DNA of 64,000 nucleotides from Amycolatopsis antarctica (GCF_002262875.1 NZ_NKYE01000001.1:558001-622000), one strand, 5' to 3'. Positions 34,524 through 43,356 are shown, counted from the stretch's first letter. Numbers and translations are program-made. The notes: generated from the sequence alone by a model not told the origin.

Positions 34524-35671
34524 CCACGATGCGCACGGGCAGCCGGTGGCGCTTTCCCGACCAGGGGTTCGGCCCCGCGCACCTGGCGGAGGTACGGCGT
34601 TTCCTCGCCGAGCGGACCGAACCGGACAAGATCGGTGCCGCGGTGCTGTCCGGCAGCCGGGGAGCCGGGCTCGGTCACGCCACCTCCGACCTCGACCTCT
34701 ACCTTCTCTTCCACGACCAGCGGGACGCCGATGCGTTCGCCGGTGGTTCCCGGCCGTGGGGGAAGTTCAAGATCGACGCGACGCCGCTGACGACCTTCGG
34801 TGTCGAGGCGGTGGCCGCCGAGGTCGCCGACCTGGACACCAGCCCGATCGATCGCCAGCGGTTCGGTATCGACGAACTCAACCGCTGGGCGCTCCCGGTC
34901 AGGCTGGTGATCGGCTCGGTGCTGCACAGCGACGAGCGCGGCGCGCGAGCGCTCGCTTCACTGGACCGGAACGCACTGCGTCGCGTGCTCATGGTGGTCT
35001 GGGCGGCCCGCCTGCAGTCCTATCTGGACGATGTCTCGGGCACCCTCGACAGTGGTGACCTCGCCACCGCGCTCGGCGCTTCCGGGGACGCGATGCGCTG
35101 CGCGGGCGAGATAGCGCTCTGTGGTGTCGACGATCTGTACGTCAGTACCAAGTTCCTCTTCCGCCGCCTGGCGCGACACGACTGTTTCGCCGAACTGCTC
35201 GACGAGCACGGCTCCCAGTTGTTCGGCTTGGCCTCCGCCGAACTGAACGAGGACGAGGTACGCCGACTGGTGGAACTGCGGCTGCGGGCCGCGACGCACA
35301 TCAGCATGCACGCCGTGTTGCGGGGCTGGTACCAAGCGGTCGACACGCTGCCGGTGTTGCCCGCCCCGGACAATCGTGGGCCGGCGCGCAGGCCGGAAGC
35401 CATGCTCGGACGCTGGCACGACACCATCGCGCTGTCCGGGACGACACGCGGGAAAGTGATATCGGAATCGGAAGCGGAACTGTGGGCCCTGCTGGACGGC
35501 AGACCGTTCTCCGAGCTCGTCCGGTCGCTGGAACGGGATCGGGGATTGACGCACGACGAGGCCGACACGTTCGCGCGAACGCGAATCGCGGGCTGGCGGG
35601 CCGACGAACTCGTGCGCCCTGCCGGCTCCGGCAACCGAGCAGGAAAGGAGGTGGGCGGTCCGGCCGACTGA
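34520..35671 (+). CDS. Nucleotidyltransferase with PqqD/RRE-like C-terminus
   Basis: 383 residues. The DNA-polymerase-beta-type core is AAVLSGSRGAGLGHATSDLD, a G-S followed by D-x-D, with a third acidic residue in FKIDATPL. The middle is helical without a clear family. The last 60 residues (ESEAELWALLDGRPFSELVR, then GLTHDEADTFARTRIAGWRA) have the helix-wing pattern of PqqD-like RiPP recognition elements, in my reading. If correct, the protein could bind the precursor leader and transfer a nucleotide or phosphate to it. Lasso-peptide clusters give a precedent, since they sometimes pair a kinase with a nucleotidyltransferase. It lies 62 nt before the precursor gene. Confidence 0.65.
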   Translation: MTTMRTGSRWRFPDQGFGPAHLAEVRRFLAERTEPDKIGAAVLSGSRGAGLGHATSDLDLYLLFHDQRDADAFAGGSRPWGKFKIDATPLTTFGVEAVAAEVADLDTSPIDRQRFGIDELNRWALPVRLVIGSVLHSDERGARALASLDRNALRRVLMVVWAARLQSYLDDVSGTLDSGDLATALGASGDAMRCAGEIALCGVDDLYVSTKFLFRRLARHDCFAELLDEHGSQLFGLASAELNEDEVRRLVELRLRAATHISMHAVLRGWYQAVDTLPVLPAPDNRGPARRPEAMLGRWHDTIALSGTTRGKVISESEAELWALLDGRPFSELVRSLERDRGLTHDEADTFARTRIAGWRADELVRPAGSGNRAGKEVGGPAD

Positions 35672-35732
35672 AACGGGATCGAGTGAAGAACGCGCTTTCA
35701 GGAAATCCGATAGGTAGAGGAAGTGGCAGGCC

Positions 35733-35864
35733 ATGGACAACGTCGATGTGAACGCGATGAACGAGTTCGATCTCGACCTGCGGACCCGGCCGGTGACCGC
35801 GGCCAGGTCCGCGATGGACTCGCGCGACAGCTCCGGCAACCCCGATGACCCCATCTGCGGCTGA
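35733..35864 (+). CDS. FxLD-type lanthipeptide-like precursor peptide (43 aa)
   Basis: 43 codons, too short for standard gene callers. The leader contains EFDLDLRTR at residues 11-19; F-x-L-D at 12-15 is the LanB-binding motif of class I lanthipeptide leaders (FNLD in nisin) and of the actinobacterial FxLD family. The probable core is the last 18-23 residues, with Ser at 26, 30, 33 and 34, Thr at 22 and a single Cys at 42 (ending PICG). The gene sits directly upstream of lanB, separated by a perfect hairpin. One Cys allows at most one thioether ring. The leader/core boundary is not marked by a clear protease site; a proline at 20 is the only hint. Confidence 0.75.
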   Translation: MDNVDVNAMNEFDLDLRTRPVTAARSAMDSRDSSGNPDDPICG

Positions 35865-35887
35865 GGTCGTTTGCGGCAACGCCTTGC

Positions 35888-35927
35888 CGTTCCCCTCCGG
35901 CACGGATCTCCGTGCCGGAGGGGAACG
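35888..35927 (+). terminator. Perfect 18-bp hairpin between precursor and lanB
   Basis: Left arm 35888-35905 (CGTTCCCCTCCGGCACGG) and right arm 35910-35927 pair without mismatch around the loop ATCT. It follows the precursor stop by 23 nt and precedes the lanB start at 35954. Such hairpins are common in lanthipeptide operons, where they let most transcripts end after the precursor so it exceeds the enzymes. There is no U tract. Confidence 0.75.
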
Positions 35928-35953
35928 TCCCGAGCCGGGAAGTGGTGGGGGTG

Positions 35954-38900
35954 ATGGGTGAACTGCGCGGTGCCGGATTCGTCGTGTTGCGCGCCCCCGT
36001 TCTCCCGCTCCGCCCGGCACCGGATCGTCCACCGGAGCCGTCGCTGACGGTGCTCCCCGGCCGGCCGGACGAAACCGGCCGAACCGTGTCGTACCTGGAG
36101 GTGCTCGCCAAGGACCGGACCCTGTGGGACGCCGTGACGCTGTCCAGCCCGGCCCTTTCCCGGCAGTGGGAGCGGATCCTCTCCGGCGACTCGCTCGGTC
36201 TCCCCAGGCTGCGCCGCCTGGCACTGGCCCTGACGCGCTACCGGCTGCGGCTGTCGGCGAGGGCGACCCCGGCCGGGACGCTCGCGGGCGCGGCCTTCGT
36301 ACCGATCGACGACGCCCCCGGCCGACGGGCGACTGCACGTCTCGGCGGCGAGCACCATCGGTATCCCCGGCCGGACATGCGCTGGCTCTCCCGGATCGTT
36401 GCGGAACACGCCCGGCAGATCGAGTTGCTGCGGGTTCTGCGGGTCGTGCTGAACGATCGATGCCGGTACGGCGGCGGACGCCTGGTGCTGAGCCACAGCG
36501 GCTTCTCCACCCCGCAGGTGTCGGTTCGGCTGACCGCCCCGGTCCGGGAGCTGGTGCGTTTCGCGCGGCGGCCGGTGCGGGGAGCCGACCTCGAGAAGCA
36601 CTTGCGCTCGACCTTCCCGGCGGCGCCCGCCGAGGCCGTCGAGGGGATGCTCGCCCACCTGGTCGAGCATCGCTTCCTGCTGACCGACCTGTCGCCCCCA
36701 CCGGATGCCGAACGTCCACTGGAGCACGTGCTGGCCCGGCTCGGGACGGGGCCGGACCGGGTGCGGACCGAGCTGAGCGGCGTCGACGCGTCGCTGCGAC
36801 GTGCCGAAGGAGCCTCGGCGGACCAGGCGGACGTGATCGACCTGGCCTCGCGGATGCGCGGACTGTACCCATGCGACCGGCCGGTGCACCTGGACCTGCG
36901 CCTGGACGCCGAGATACGGCTTCCTCGGGAGGTGACCGACGAGGCCGCCCGCGCCGCCGAGGTCCTGTGGCGCCTGGCACCGGGCCACCGGCACCCGGCC
37001 CGGCTGCACGACTACCACCAGGACTTCCTCGAACGGTACGGCGTCGACCGGCTGGTACCGCTCGGTGAACTGCTCGATCCGACGATCGGCCTCGGACCGC
37101 CCGCCGGTTATCCGCTCAGCACCAGGCCGGACGAACCGGAGCCGGTGGGCGATGTGGACCGTGAACACGTTCTGGGCGAGCTGGTCCAGGAGGCGGCACT
37201 GCGCGGTGACCGGGAGATCCGGCTCGGCGAGCGGGATGTGGCCCGGCTCGCGGGTAACGACCTGCCACTCCCGCCCAGTCTGGAACTGGGCGCGCACCTG
37301 CTGGCCGATTCCGCGGCCGCGGTGGATCGCGGCGAGTTCGACCTGGTGCTCAGTGGGCTTGACTCGCCGGTGGCCGGGGCGGCCTCCGCCCGACTGGCCC
37401 ACATGTTCGGCCCGGACGAGCAGGCCGTGCTCGCCGAGACGGCCCGCACACACGCGGCGACCACGGGCACCGCGTTGCCCCTGCAACTGGCCGTCGCACC
37501 GTTCCATCCGGAGACCGCGAACCTGACCAGGGTGCCGCACTGGCTACCGCGACGGCTCGCCGTCGATGTTCTCGGGGAAGGCCCGGACGTGGTCACGATG
37601 GGCGATGTCGTGGTCGGTGCGGACCGTCGTCGGCTCTACCTGATGTCCGTCTCACTCGACCGGGAGATCGTTCCCTTCGGTTTCCACATGCTCAACCCGA
37701 AATGGGCGCCCGCCGAGGTCCGGTTCCTGCACGACGTCGGTGCGCACGGCTGCCACCGAGGGTGGTCCCGGTGGAGGTGGGGTGCGCTGGACCGGCTGCC
37801 GTACCTGCCAGGGGTGCGGTACCGGCGCACGGTGTTGTGCCCGGCCCGCTGGCGAATGCCCGGGTGGCTGCCCGATGCCGAACCGGACTTCTCCCGCTGG
37901 CGCGAGCTTTTCGATCAGTGGCGCACCCGCTGGGCCGTGCCGCGGCACGTACTGCTGGCCGGACGGCAGCCCCTGCCGCTCGACCTCGATCGCGTGCTCC
38001 ACCTCAGGCTGTTGCACACGGACTGCCCGAAGCAGGCGCCCGCGACGCTGCTCGAGTCCTTCGCCCATCCGGACGCCGGGATCGGCTGGTTGCCCGGCCC
38101 GGCGGGCGACCACCACAGCGAACTCGTGATGCCGCTGCTGCGAAACGGAGCCCTCGCGGAGGACGGGGCGGCCGGAACCGGGGTTCGCGACAGGGCTTCG
38201 GTGACCGGCCGGATCCGTCCCGAACCGAGCCTGCATCTTCCCGGTGGCGACTGGATCTCCGCGAAGCTGTATGCCGCCGAACCCGAGCACGACGAGCTGC
38301 TGGGCGTCCATCTCGCGAACTTCGCGGAAACCCTGACCGGCACCGTCGACCGCTGGTTCTTCCTCCGCTACCGAGACCCCGAGCCACACCTGCGGCTGAG
38401 GTTGCGCCCGTCCTCGCCCGCCGCGGCGGTCACGACGCTGCGAGCCCTGCACGAGATGGCCGTGCGGCTGCGCGCCGATGGCCTGCTCGGCAGGCTCCTG
38501 CTGGACACCTACGAGCCGGAACTGGAACGGTACGGCGGGCCCGAGGCGATCGGTGCCGCCGAAGTGGCGTTCGCCGCCGACAGCGAGGCGGTGATCGCGC
38601 AACTCGCCCTTCGCCGGGAGGGGCGCCTGGACGTGGACCTTCGACTGCTGACGGCGGCGAACTGTCTCGACCTCTGCGCTGCCTTCTTCGCGTCCGGGGC
38701 GGGCGAGCCCGGCTGGGCGTCTTCGCTGCTGGATGTCCTGCCCCGCGGGCGGTGGCATCAGGACCTGCCGGAATCCCGCTCGACGGTGCTCGCGCTTCTC
38801 GATCCGCGCGACGGCGGCTCGGCGTGGCGTTTGGCCGTGCCCGCGGGCGCGGAGCTGCTCGACGTCTGGAAACGCCGCTCCACGGCCGTCGCGGGCTACG

Positions 38901-39112
38901 GCGCCCGTCTGCGGGACCTCGGCGGCCGGCCCGGTGTCCCACCTCGCACCGCCCTGTTGTCCCTGCTGCACATGCACCACAACCGGCTGGCCGGCATCGA
39001 TCCGGCTCGCGAGCGGAGCACGCTGGCGATCCTGCGAGGAGCGCTGCTCCAGTACACCAACGCGAAGCGGTACGGGCACGAAGAGCACCGCGGCACCACT
39101 CGGCGCGGGTAG
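35954..39112 (+). CDS. lanB: Lantibiotic dehydratase LanB (full length)
   Basis: About 1052 residues from ATG 35954, the size of class I LanB (about 1000). The N-terminal glutamylation domain spans roughly 1-700: RLVLSHSGFSTPQVSVRLTA, LVRFARRPVRGADLEKHLRS, MGDVVVGADRRRLYLMSVSL. The C-terminal elimination domain (SpaB_C/thiopeptide-type) is around 745-1045: HANFAETLTGTVDRWFFLRY and DPEPHLRLRLRPSS. The enzyme uses glutamyl-tRNA to dehydrate Ser and Thr in a precursor, here presumably the 43-residue peptide. It is not a short PEARL, because the elimination domain is present. No LanC cyclase gene follows. Confidence 0.9.
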   Translation: MGELRGAGFVVLRAPVLPLRPAPDRPPEPSLTVLPGRPDETGRTVSYLEVLAKDRTLWDAVTLSSPALSRQWERILSGDSLGLPRLRRLALALTRYRLRLSARATPAGTLAGAAFVPIDDAPGRRATARLGGEHHRYPRPDMRWLSRIVAEHARQIELLRVLRVVLNDRCRYGGGRLVLSHSGFSTPQVSVRLTAPVRELVRFARRPVRGADLEKHLRSTFPAAPAEAVEGMLAHLVEHRFLLTDLSPPPDAERPLEHVLARLGTGPDRVRTELSGVDASLRRAEGASADQADVIDLASRMRGLYPCDRPVHLDLRLDAEIRLPREVTDEAARAAEVLWRLAPGHRHPARLHDYHQDFLERYGVDRLVPLGELLDPTIGLGPPAGYPLSTRPDEPEPVGDVDREHVLGELVQEAALRGDREIRLGERDVARLAGNDLPLPPSLELGAHLLADSAAAVDRGEFDLVLSGLDSPVAGAASARLAHMFGPDEQAVLAETARTHAATTGTALPLQLAVAPFHPETANLTRVPHWLPRRLAVDVLGEGPDVVTMGDVVVGADRRRLYLMSVSLDREIVPFGFHMLNPKWAPAEVRFLHDVGAHGCHRGWSRWRWGALDRLPYLPGVRYRRTVLCPARWRMPGWLPDAEPDFSRWRELFDQWRTRWAVPRHVLLAGRQPLPLDLDRVLHLRLLHTDCPKQAPATLLESFAHPDAGIGWLPGPAGDHHSELVMPLLRNGALAEDGAAGTGVRDRASVTGRIRPEPSLHLPGGDWISAKLYAAEPEHDELLGVHLANFAETLTGTVDRWFFLRYRDPEPHLRLRLRPSSPAAAVTTLRALHEMAVRLRADGLLGRLLLDTYEPELERYGGPEAIGAAEVAFAADSEAVIAQLALRREGRLDVDLRLLTAANCLDLCAAFFASGAGEPGWASSLLDVLPRGRWHQDLPESRSTVLALLDPRDGGSAWRLAVPAGAELLDVWKRRSTAVAGYGARLRDLGGRPGVPPRTALLSLLHMHHNRLAGIDPARERSTLAILRGALLQYTNAKRYGHEEHRGTTRRG

Positions 39113-39145
39113 CGCCGTCCTCACCGGACGCCGGTGAGGACGGCG
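39113..39145. terminator. 15-bp stem terminator between lanB and mrp
   Basis: Arms CGCCGTCCTCACCGG (39113-39127) and the perfect complement 39131-39145 enclose ACG. The hairpin starts at the base after the lanB stop and ends 6 nt before the mrp stop, so it can terminate both convergent genes. It also marks the right border of island A. Confidence 0.8.
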
Positions 39146-39150
39146 GTTCG

Positions 39151-40296
39151 TCAGCGTCCGGCGGGGGTCATGTTCAGCATCTTGCCCGCCAGTCCGCGGG
39201 CGCGGACCGACAGCGTCGAGGCCGCCTCGCGCAGCACCTTCGACGCGGGCGCGTCCGGATCGGACAGCACGATCGGTGTCCCCTCGTCGCCCTGCTCGCG
39301 CAGCTTCGGATCCAGCGGGACCTGACCGATCAGCGGCACGGGCGCGCCGACGGACTTGGTCAGCGAGTCGGCGACCTGCTGCCCGCCGCCGGAGCCGAAG
39401 ACCTCCATTCGCGCACCGTCCGGGGTCTCGAGGTACGACATGTTCTCGATGACGCCGGCGACCCGCTGCCGGGTCTGCAGGGCGATCGCGCCCGCCCGCT
39501 CGGCCACCTCGGCGGCGGCCTGTTGTGGTGTGGTGACGACCAGGATCTCCGCGTTCGGGATGAGCTGCGCCACCGAGATCGCGATGTCACCGGTGCCCGG
39601 CGGCAGGTCCAGCAGCAGGATGTCGAGATCGCCCCAGAACACGTCGGCGAGGAACTGCTGCAGGGCACGGTGCAGCATCGGCCCGCGCCACATCACCGGG
39701 GCGTTGCCCGGGGTGAACATGCCGATCGAGATGACCTTCACGCCGTGCGCCTGCGGCGGCATGATCATGGTCTCGACCTTGGTCGGCTTCTCCCTGGCAC
39801 CCAGCATGCGCGGGATCGAGTGGCCGTAGATGTCGGCGTCGACGACGCCGACGGACAGGCCGCGCTCGGCCATCGCGGCGGCCAGGTTCACCGTCACGCT
39901 GGACTTGCCGACACCGCCCTTGCCGGACGCGACGCAGTACACCCTGGTCATGGAGCCCGGCTGGGCGAAGGGGATCACCGGTTCGCTCGCGTCGCCGCGC
40001 AGCGACTTGCGCAGTTCGGTGCGCTGCTCGTCGCTCATCACGTCGAGTTCGACCTTGACCCCGCGGACACCGGCCACCTTCTCGACCGCCTCGGTGGTCT
40101 CCTTGGTGATGGTCGCCTTGAGCGGGCAACCGGCCACCGTGAGGTAGATCTCGACGGTCACCACGCCGTCCTCGGCGACGGTGACGTCCTTGACCATCCC
40201 GAGATCGGTGATCGGCTTCTTGATCTCCGGGTCGTGTACGTCGGCGAGCGCGGTACGGACGTCGTCGACGCTGGGAAGCTGCTGCGTGCTCGTCAC
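39151..40296 (-). CDS. mrp: Mrp/NBP35-type iron-sulfur carrier ATPase
   Basis: 381 residues from GTG 40296. An N-terminal MIP18 (DUF59) domain is followed by the P-loop ASGKGGVGKSSVTVNLA (K131 in the K-S-S) and the GVVDADIYGHSIPRMLG switch region. The CxxC of some Mrp proteins is absent in the visible C-terminus. ApbC/Mrp proteins carry or transfer Fe-S clusters. The gene has the position of Rv1229c, downstream of the tatB block in mycobacteria. Confidence 0.9.
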   Translation of the reverse strand: MTSTQQLPSVDDVRTALADVHDPEIKKPITDLGMVKDVTVAEDGVVTVEIYLTVAGCPLKATITKETTEAVEKVAGVRGVKVELDVMSDEQRTELRKSLRGDASEPVIPFAQPGSMTRVYCVASGKGGVGKSSVTVNLAAAMAERGLSVGVVDADIYGHSIPRMLGAREKPTKVETMIMPPQAHGVKVISIGMFTPGNAPVMWRGPMLHRALQQFLADVFWGDLDILLLDLPPGTGDIAISVAQLIPNAEILVVTTPQQAAAEVAERAGAIALQTRQRVAGVIENMSYLETPDGARMEVFGSGGGQQVADSLTKSVGAPVPLIGQVPLDPKLREQGDEGTPIVLSDPDAPASKVLREAASTLSVRARGLAGKMLNMTPAGR

Positions 40297-40501
40297 TGCT
40301 CCGGCTTTCTGTGGGGGCCGTCGGTAGCGCTGTCGGTAAGCGCTGTTCGGTGTGCGCTGTCGGGGAAGCCTGCCGGGCTCGGCTGCCGGCGGGCGATCCT
40401 CACCGTCCATGTTACGTATCGGTAGCAGTGCGCCCCTCGCCGTGGGTCCGAGCGGCTCGAACCCGGCGCCGGGCACTCGGGGCGCGTGCGTTCCGCCGCC
40501 G

Positions 40502-41086
40502 TCAGCCGGGATGCCCGCCGTGGGAGGGCGTCCGGTGCACGCGGGTGTCGTCCGGTTCCTCCACCGCCTCCTGCTCGGGCCGACGTGGTTCACCGCGTTT
40601 GCCCTTTCCCTTGCGCGGCTTGGTGTTCAGGTCCTCACGCAGCTTGTCGAGCTCACTGCGCAGGTAGTCCCGCGTCGCCACCTCGCCGATGGCCAGCCGC
40701 AGGGCCGCCAGCTCCCTGGCCAGGTACTCGGTGTCGGCCTTCGTCTGGGTGGCCCGCGCGCGATCCTCGTCCAGCGACACCCGGTCGCGGTCGTCCTGCC
40801 GGTTCTGGGCAAGCAGGATCAGCGGTGCCGCGTACGCCGCCTGGGTGGAGAACGCCAGGTTGAGCAGGATGAACGGGTACGGGTCCCAGCGCAGCGTCAC
40901 CGCCGTGAGGTTCAGCACGATCCAGATGATGACGATGAGCGTCTGCCAGAACAGGTAGGTACCGGTGCCCAGGAACCGGGCGACCCGCTCGGTGAGCTTG
41001 CCGAAGGTGTCCGGTTCGATGTTGAGCGTCAGTCTGCGCTGGGTGCGCGGCTGGTCCAGCCTGCGCCGTGAGCTGGGTTCAGGCAC
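40502..41086 (-). CDS. DUF1003 membrane protein
   Basis: 194 residues. Two hydrophobic segments (YLFWQTLIVIIWIVLNLTAV, then PFILLNLAFSTQAAYAAPLI) contain the DUF1003 core, followed by LAQNRQDDRDRVSLDEDRAR and a basic C-terminal tail rich in Lys, Arg and Glu. Members occur next to MgtE-like proteins in actinobacteria. Its first 8 bp overlap the end of the MgtE-N/CBS gene. Function unknown. Confidence 0.9.
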   Translation of the reverse strand: MPEPSSRRRLDQPRTQRRLTLNIEPDTFGKLTERVARFLGTGTYLFWQTLIVIIWIVLNLTAVTLRWDPYPFILLNLAFSTQAAYAAPLILLAQNRQDDRDRVSLDEDRARATQTKADTEYLARELAALRLAIGEVATRDYLRSELDKLREDLNTKPRKGKGKRGEPRRPEQEAVEEPDDTRVHRTPSHGGHPG

Positions 41087-42386
41087 GGTCCACCTCCACG
41101 GGGCCCTCGGCGGTGTCGCCGGGCAGGTCGTGCAGTCCGGTCTCCCGCCAGTCCTCGGGCAGCAGGTGGTCGAGGACGTCGTCGACGGTCACGGCGCCGA
41201 GCAGGTGGTCCTCGGCGTCCACGACCGGCCCGCAGGCCAGGTTGTACGCGGCGAAGTAACGGGTGACCTCGGCGAGTTGCGCGGTCGGGCGCAACGCCGC
41301 CAGGTCGGAGTCCACGGCGCTGGCCACCAGTTCGGCGGGCGGTTCGCGCAGCAGCCGCTGGAAGTGCACGCAGCCGACGTAGCGGCCGGTGGGCGTCTCG
41401 GTGGGCGGGCGGCAGACGAACACCATGGTGGCCAGTGCCGCGGGCAGTTCGGCGTTGCGGATCCGGGCCAGCGCCTCCGCGACGGTCGCGTCCGGCGGCA
41501 GCACCACCGGCTCCGGCGTCATCAGCCCGCCTGCGGTGTCCGAGGAGTACGCCAGCAGCCGCCGCACCGGCTCCGACTCCTCCGGTTCCATCAGCTCCAG
41601 CAGCCGGCTCTGCTCCGCGGGGTTCAGCTCACCGAGCAGGTCGGCGGCGTCGTCCGGGTTCATCGCCTCCAGGATGTCGGCGGCGCGCTCGTCCGGCAGG
41701 TACGCGAGCAGGTCCTTCTGGTCGTCCTCGGGCAGTTCCTCGATCACGTCGGCGAGACGTTCGTCGTCCATCGCGTCGGCCACCTCGTGCCTGCGCTTCA
41801 ACGGCAGGTCACGCAGGGTTGCGGCGACGTCCACGGCGCGCATCGTGTCGAACAGGATCAGCAGTTGCCCTGCCCCCTGCGGCTGGGCGCTGAGGTCGGC
41901 AAGGCCCAGTCCGGAGACGTCCGACCAGGGCACCACCCGCAGGGTGGAGCGGCGCCTGCCGATGCCGAGCCTGCCGGTGCGCTCGCGGATCGCCAGCTTC
42001 GCCAGCACCCAGTCGCGGGTGCGGGTCGGCTCCATCGCCGCGTCCGAGACGGCGATCCGGGTGTCGGTGCCGGACAGGGTGGCGTGGGCGTCGGCGAGCT
42101 GGCCGAGCACCAGCACCTCGTTGGGGCGCTGGTGGAACTGCCGCATGTTCACCGACCCGGTGGCGAGCGTGACGGCGTTGGGATCGATCGAGGTCACCCG
42201 CAGCATCGGCACGAACACCCGCCTGCGCGTCGCCAGCTCGACGACCAGCCCGAGCACCCGGGGCGGCAGGTGGTCCAGCCGGAGCCCGGCCACCAGGTCA
42301 CGGGCCTTGCCGATGGACTCCCCATCCGGCCCGAACACCGGCAGGCCTGCCAGTTGAGCGGCGAAAACCCTGTTGACGGCGGCCAT
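41079..42386 (-). CDS. MgtE-N / CBS domain protein without transporter domain
   Basis: 435 residues. A PRC-barrel-like N-terminus (VFGPDGESIGKARDLVAGLR) is followed by MgtE_N helical repeats (LEAMNPDDAADLLGELNPAE, LLAYLPDERAADILEAM) and two CBS domains. The five-helix MgtE transport domain is absent, which is normal for the Rv1232c type. These proteins are thought to regulate or assist Mg2+ transport together with DUF1003 membrane proteins. Magnesium sensing by the acidic MgtE_N and CBS regions is inferred from MgtE structure. Confidence 0.9.
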   Translation of the reverse strand: MAAVNRVFAAQLAGLPVFGPDGESIGKARDLVAGLRLDHLPPRVLGLVVELATRRRVFVPMLRVTSIDPNAVTLATGSVNMRQFHQRPNEVLVLGQLADAHATLSGTDTRIAVSDAAMEPTRTRDWVLAKLAIRERTGRLGIGRRRSTLRVVPWSDVSGLGLADLSAQPQGAGQLLILFDTMRAVDVAATLRDLPLKRRHEVADAMDDERLADVIEELPEDDQKDLLAYLPDERAADILEAMNPDDAADLLGELNPAEQSRLLELMEPEESEPVRRLLAYSSDTAGGLMTPEPVVLPPDATVAEALARIRNAELPAALATMVFVCRPPTETPTGRYVGCVHFQRLLREPPAELVASAVDSDLAALRPTAQLAEVTRYFAAYNLACGPVVDAEDHLLGAVTVDDVLDHLLPEDWRETGLHDLPGDTAEGPVEVDRA

Positions 42387-42396
42387 GGGGGCAAGG

Positions 42397-43356
42397 TTAT
42401 CCCCGAGCGGTGTCCCGTCGCCGGTTGGCGGCCGCGGGCAGGATCCGCCGGTGTGCCCATTCGGCGATCCGCGGACAGCCGGCCAGGGCGGGGTCGGCGG
42501 CCGATCCGGTGTCCACCGCGCCCGCCTGCTCGTCCTCGACGGCCCACAGCAGGTTGACGACGGCCCGCACCAGCGTCCATTCCAGGGCCAGCGCCGGGTC
42601 GAGTCCCGCGCCCGCGGTCACCGCGGCGAAGCGTTCGTCCAGTGTGGACTCCGGCATCCGGTTCCAGAGCAACGGGATCACCGCGAACTCCAGGTCCCCG
42701 GCGAGCGGTTTCGGGTCGATCACCAGCCACGGTTCCCGCTCGCCCGCCAGCACGTTGGAGAAGTGCAGGTCCTCGTTCACCAGCAGGGACGCCGATTCCG
42801 GCCCGCGCCGCAAGCAGATCTCCACCGCGGCGTCGACCAGTGCGCGGTCCAACGGCCTGCCGAGCCGCTCCCACTCGCCCACCAGCGTCGCCGCCCAGCG
42901 CGTGGCCTCGCCGGCCAGCGTCCGCCGCAACGGCGGCGCCGGGATCGCGTGCCTGCGCAACAGCCCGGCGATGACGTCCACCGCCGGGCCGATCGGTTCG
43001 TGCTCCAGCATCCGGCCGGAGTCCAGCCGCTCCAGCAGCAGCACCCCGTCCTCGGGCGCGCAGCGCAGCAGCGCCACCGCCCCGTCGCCGTCCCACGCCG
43101 CGAGCGCGACCGGCTCGTCGTGGGTCTCCTCGTCGGGCCAGGAGAGCTTGAGCACGGCGGGCGTGCCGTCCTGGCCGGTGACGGGGAAGACGAGGCCTGC
43201 GAAGCCGTGCATCGGCTCGCCGTCGAGTTCGAGCTCCCACCGCGTCAGGTAGTGGCGAGCGAGTCCGGGCACCGAGTCCAGCCAGGCCCGTCCGGCGGCG
43301 CCCTCGCGCAGCGCGAACGGGCGGGCGAAGGACGCGGGGACGGACGGTTCGGTCAT
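42397..43356 (-). CDS. APH(6)/hydroxyurea phosphotransferase family kinase
   Basis: 319 residues of the aminoglycoside phosphotransferase fold. Visible motifs are PAVLKLSWPDEETHDEPVAL (ATP-binding Lys and helix-C Glu), LLLERLDSGRML (hinge), and the catalytic loop SLLVNEDLHFSNVL followed by VIDPKPLAGDLEFAV (the DFG-like Asp). In the loop, the usual His-Gly before the catalytic Asp is Asn-Glu; Asp and the metal-binding Asn are kept. The group includes streptomycin 6-kinases and hydroxyurea kinases; the physiological substrate here is unknown and need not be an antibiotic. Confidence 0.85.
   Translation of the reverse strand: MTEPSVPASFARPFALREGAAGRAWLDSVPGLARHYLTRWELELDGEPMHGFAGLVFPVTGQDGTPAVLKLSWPDEETHDEPVALAAWDGDGAVALLRCAPEDGVLLLERLDSGRMLEHEPIGPAVDVIAGLLRRHAIPAPPLRRTLAGEATRWAATLVGEWERLGRPLDRALVDAAVEICLRRGPESASLLVNEDLHFSNVLAGEREPWLVIDPKPLAGDLEFAVIPLLWNRMPESTLDERFAAVTAGAGLDPALALEWTLVRAVVNLLWAVEDEQAGAVDTGSAADPALAGCPRIAEWAHRRILPAAANRRRDTARG

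Noticed and set aside
34958..37540. 860-codon minus-strand frame across the nucleotidyltransferase and LanB genes
   Set aside because: Shadow of the plus-strand genes; Gln/Arg/Pro-rich translation with no motifs.
35954..39112. Island A LanB as a PEARL (peptide aminoacyl-tRNA ligase)
   Set aside because: PEARLs lack the elimination domain; this protein has the C-terminal SpaB_C-type domain.
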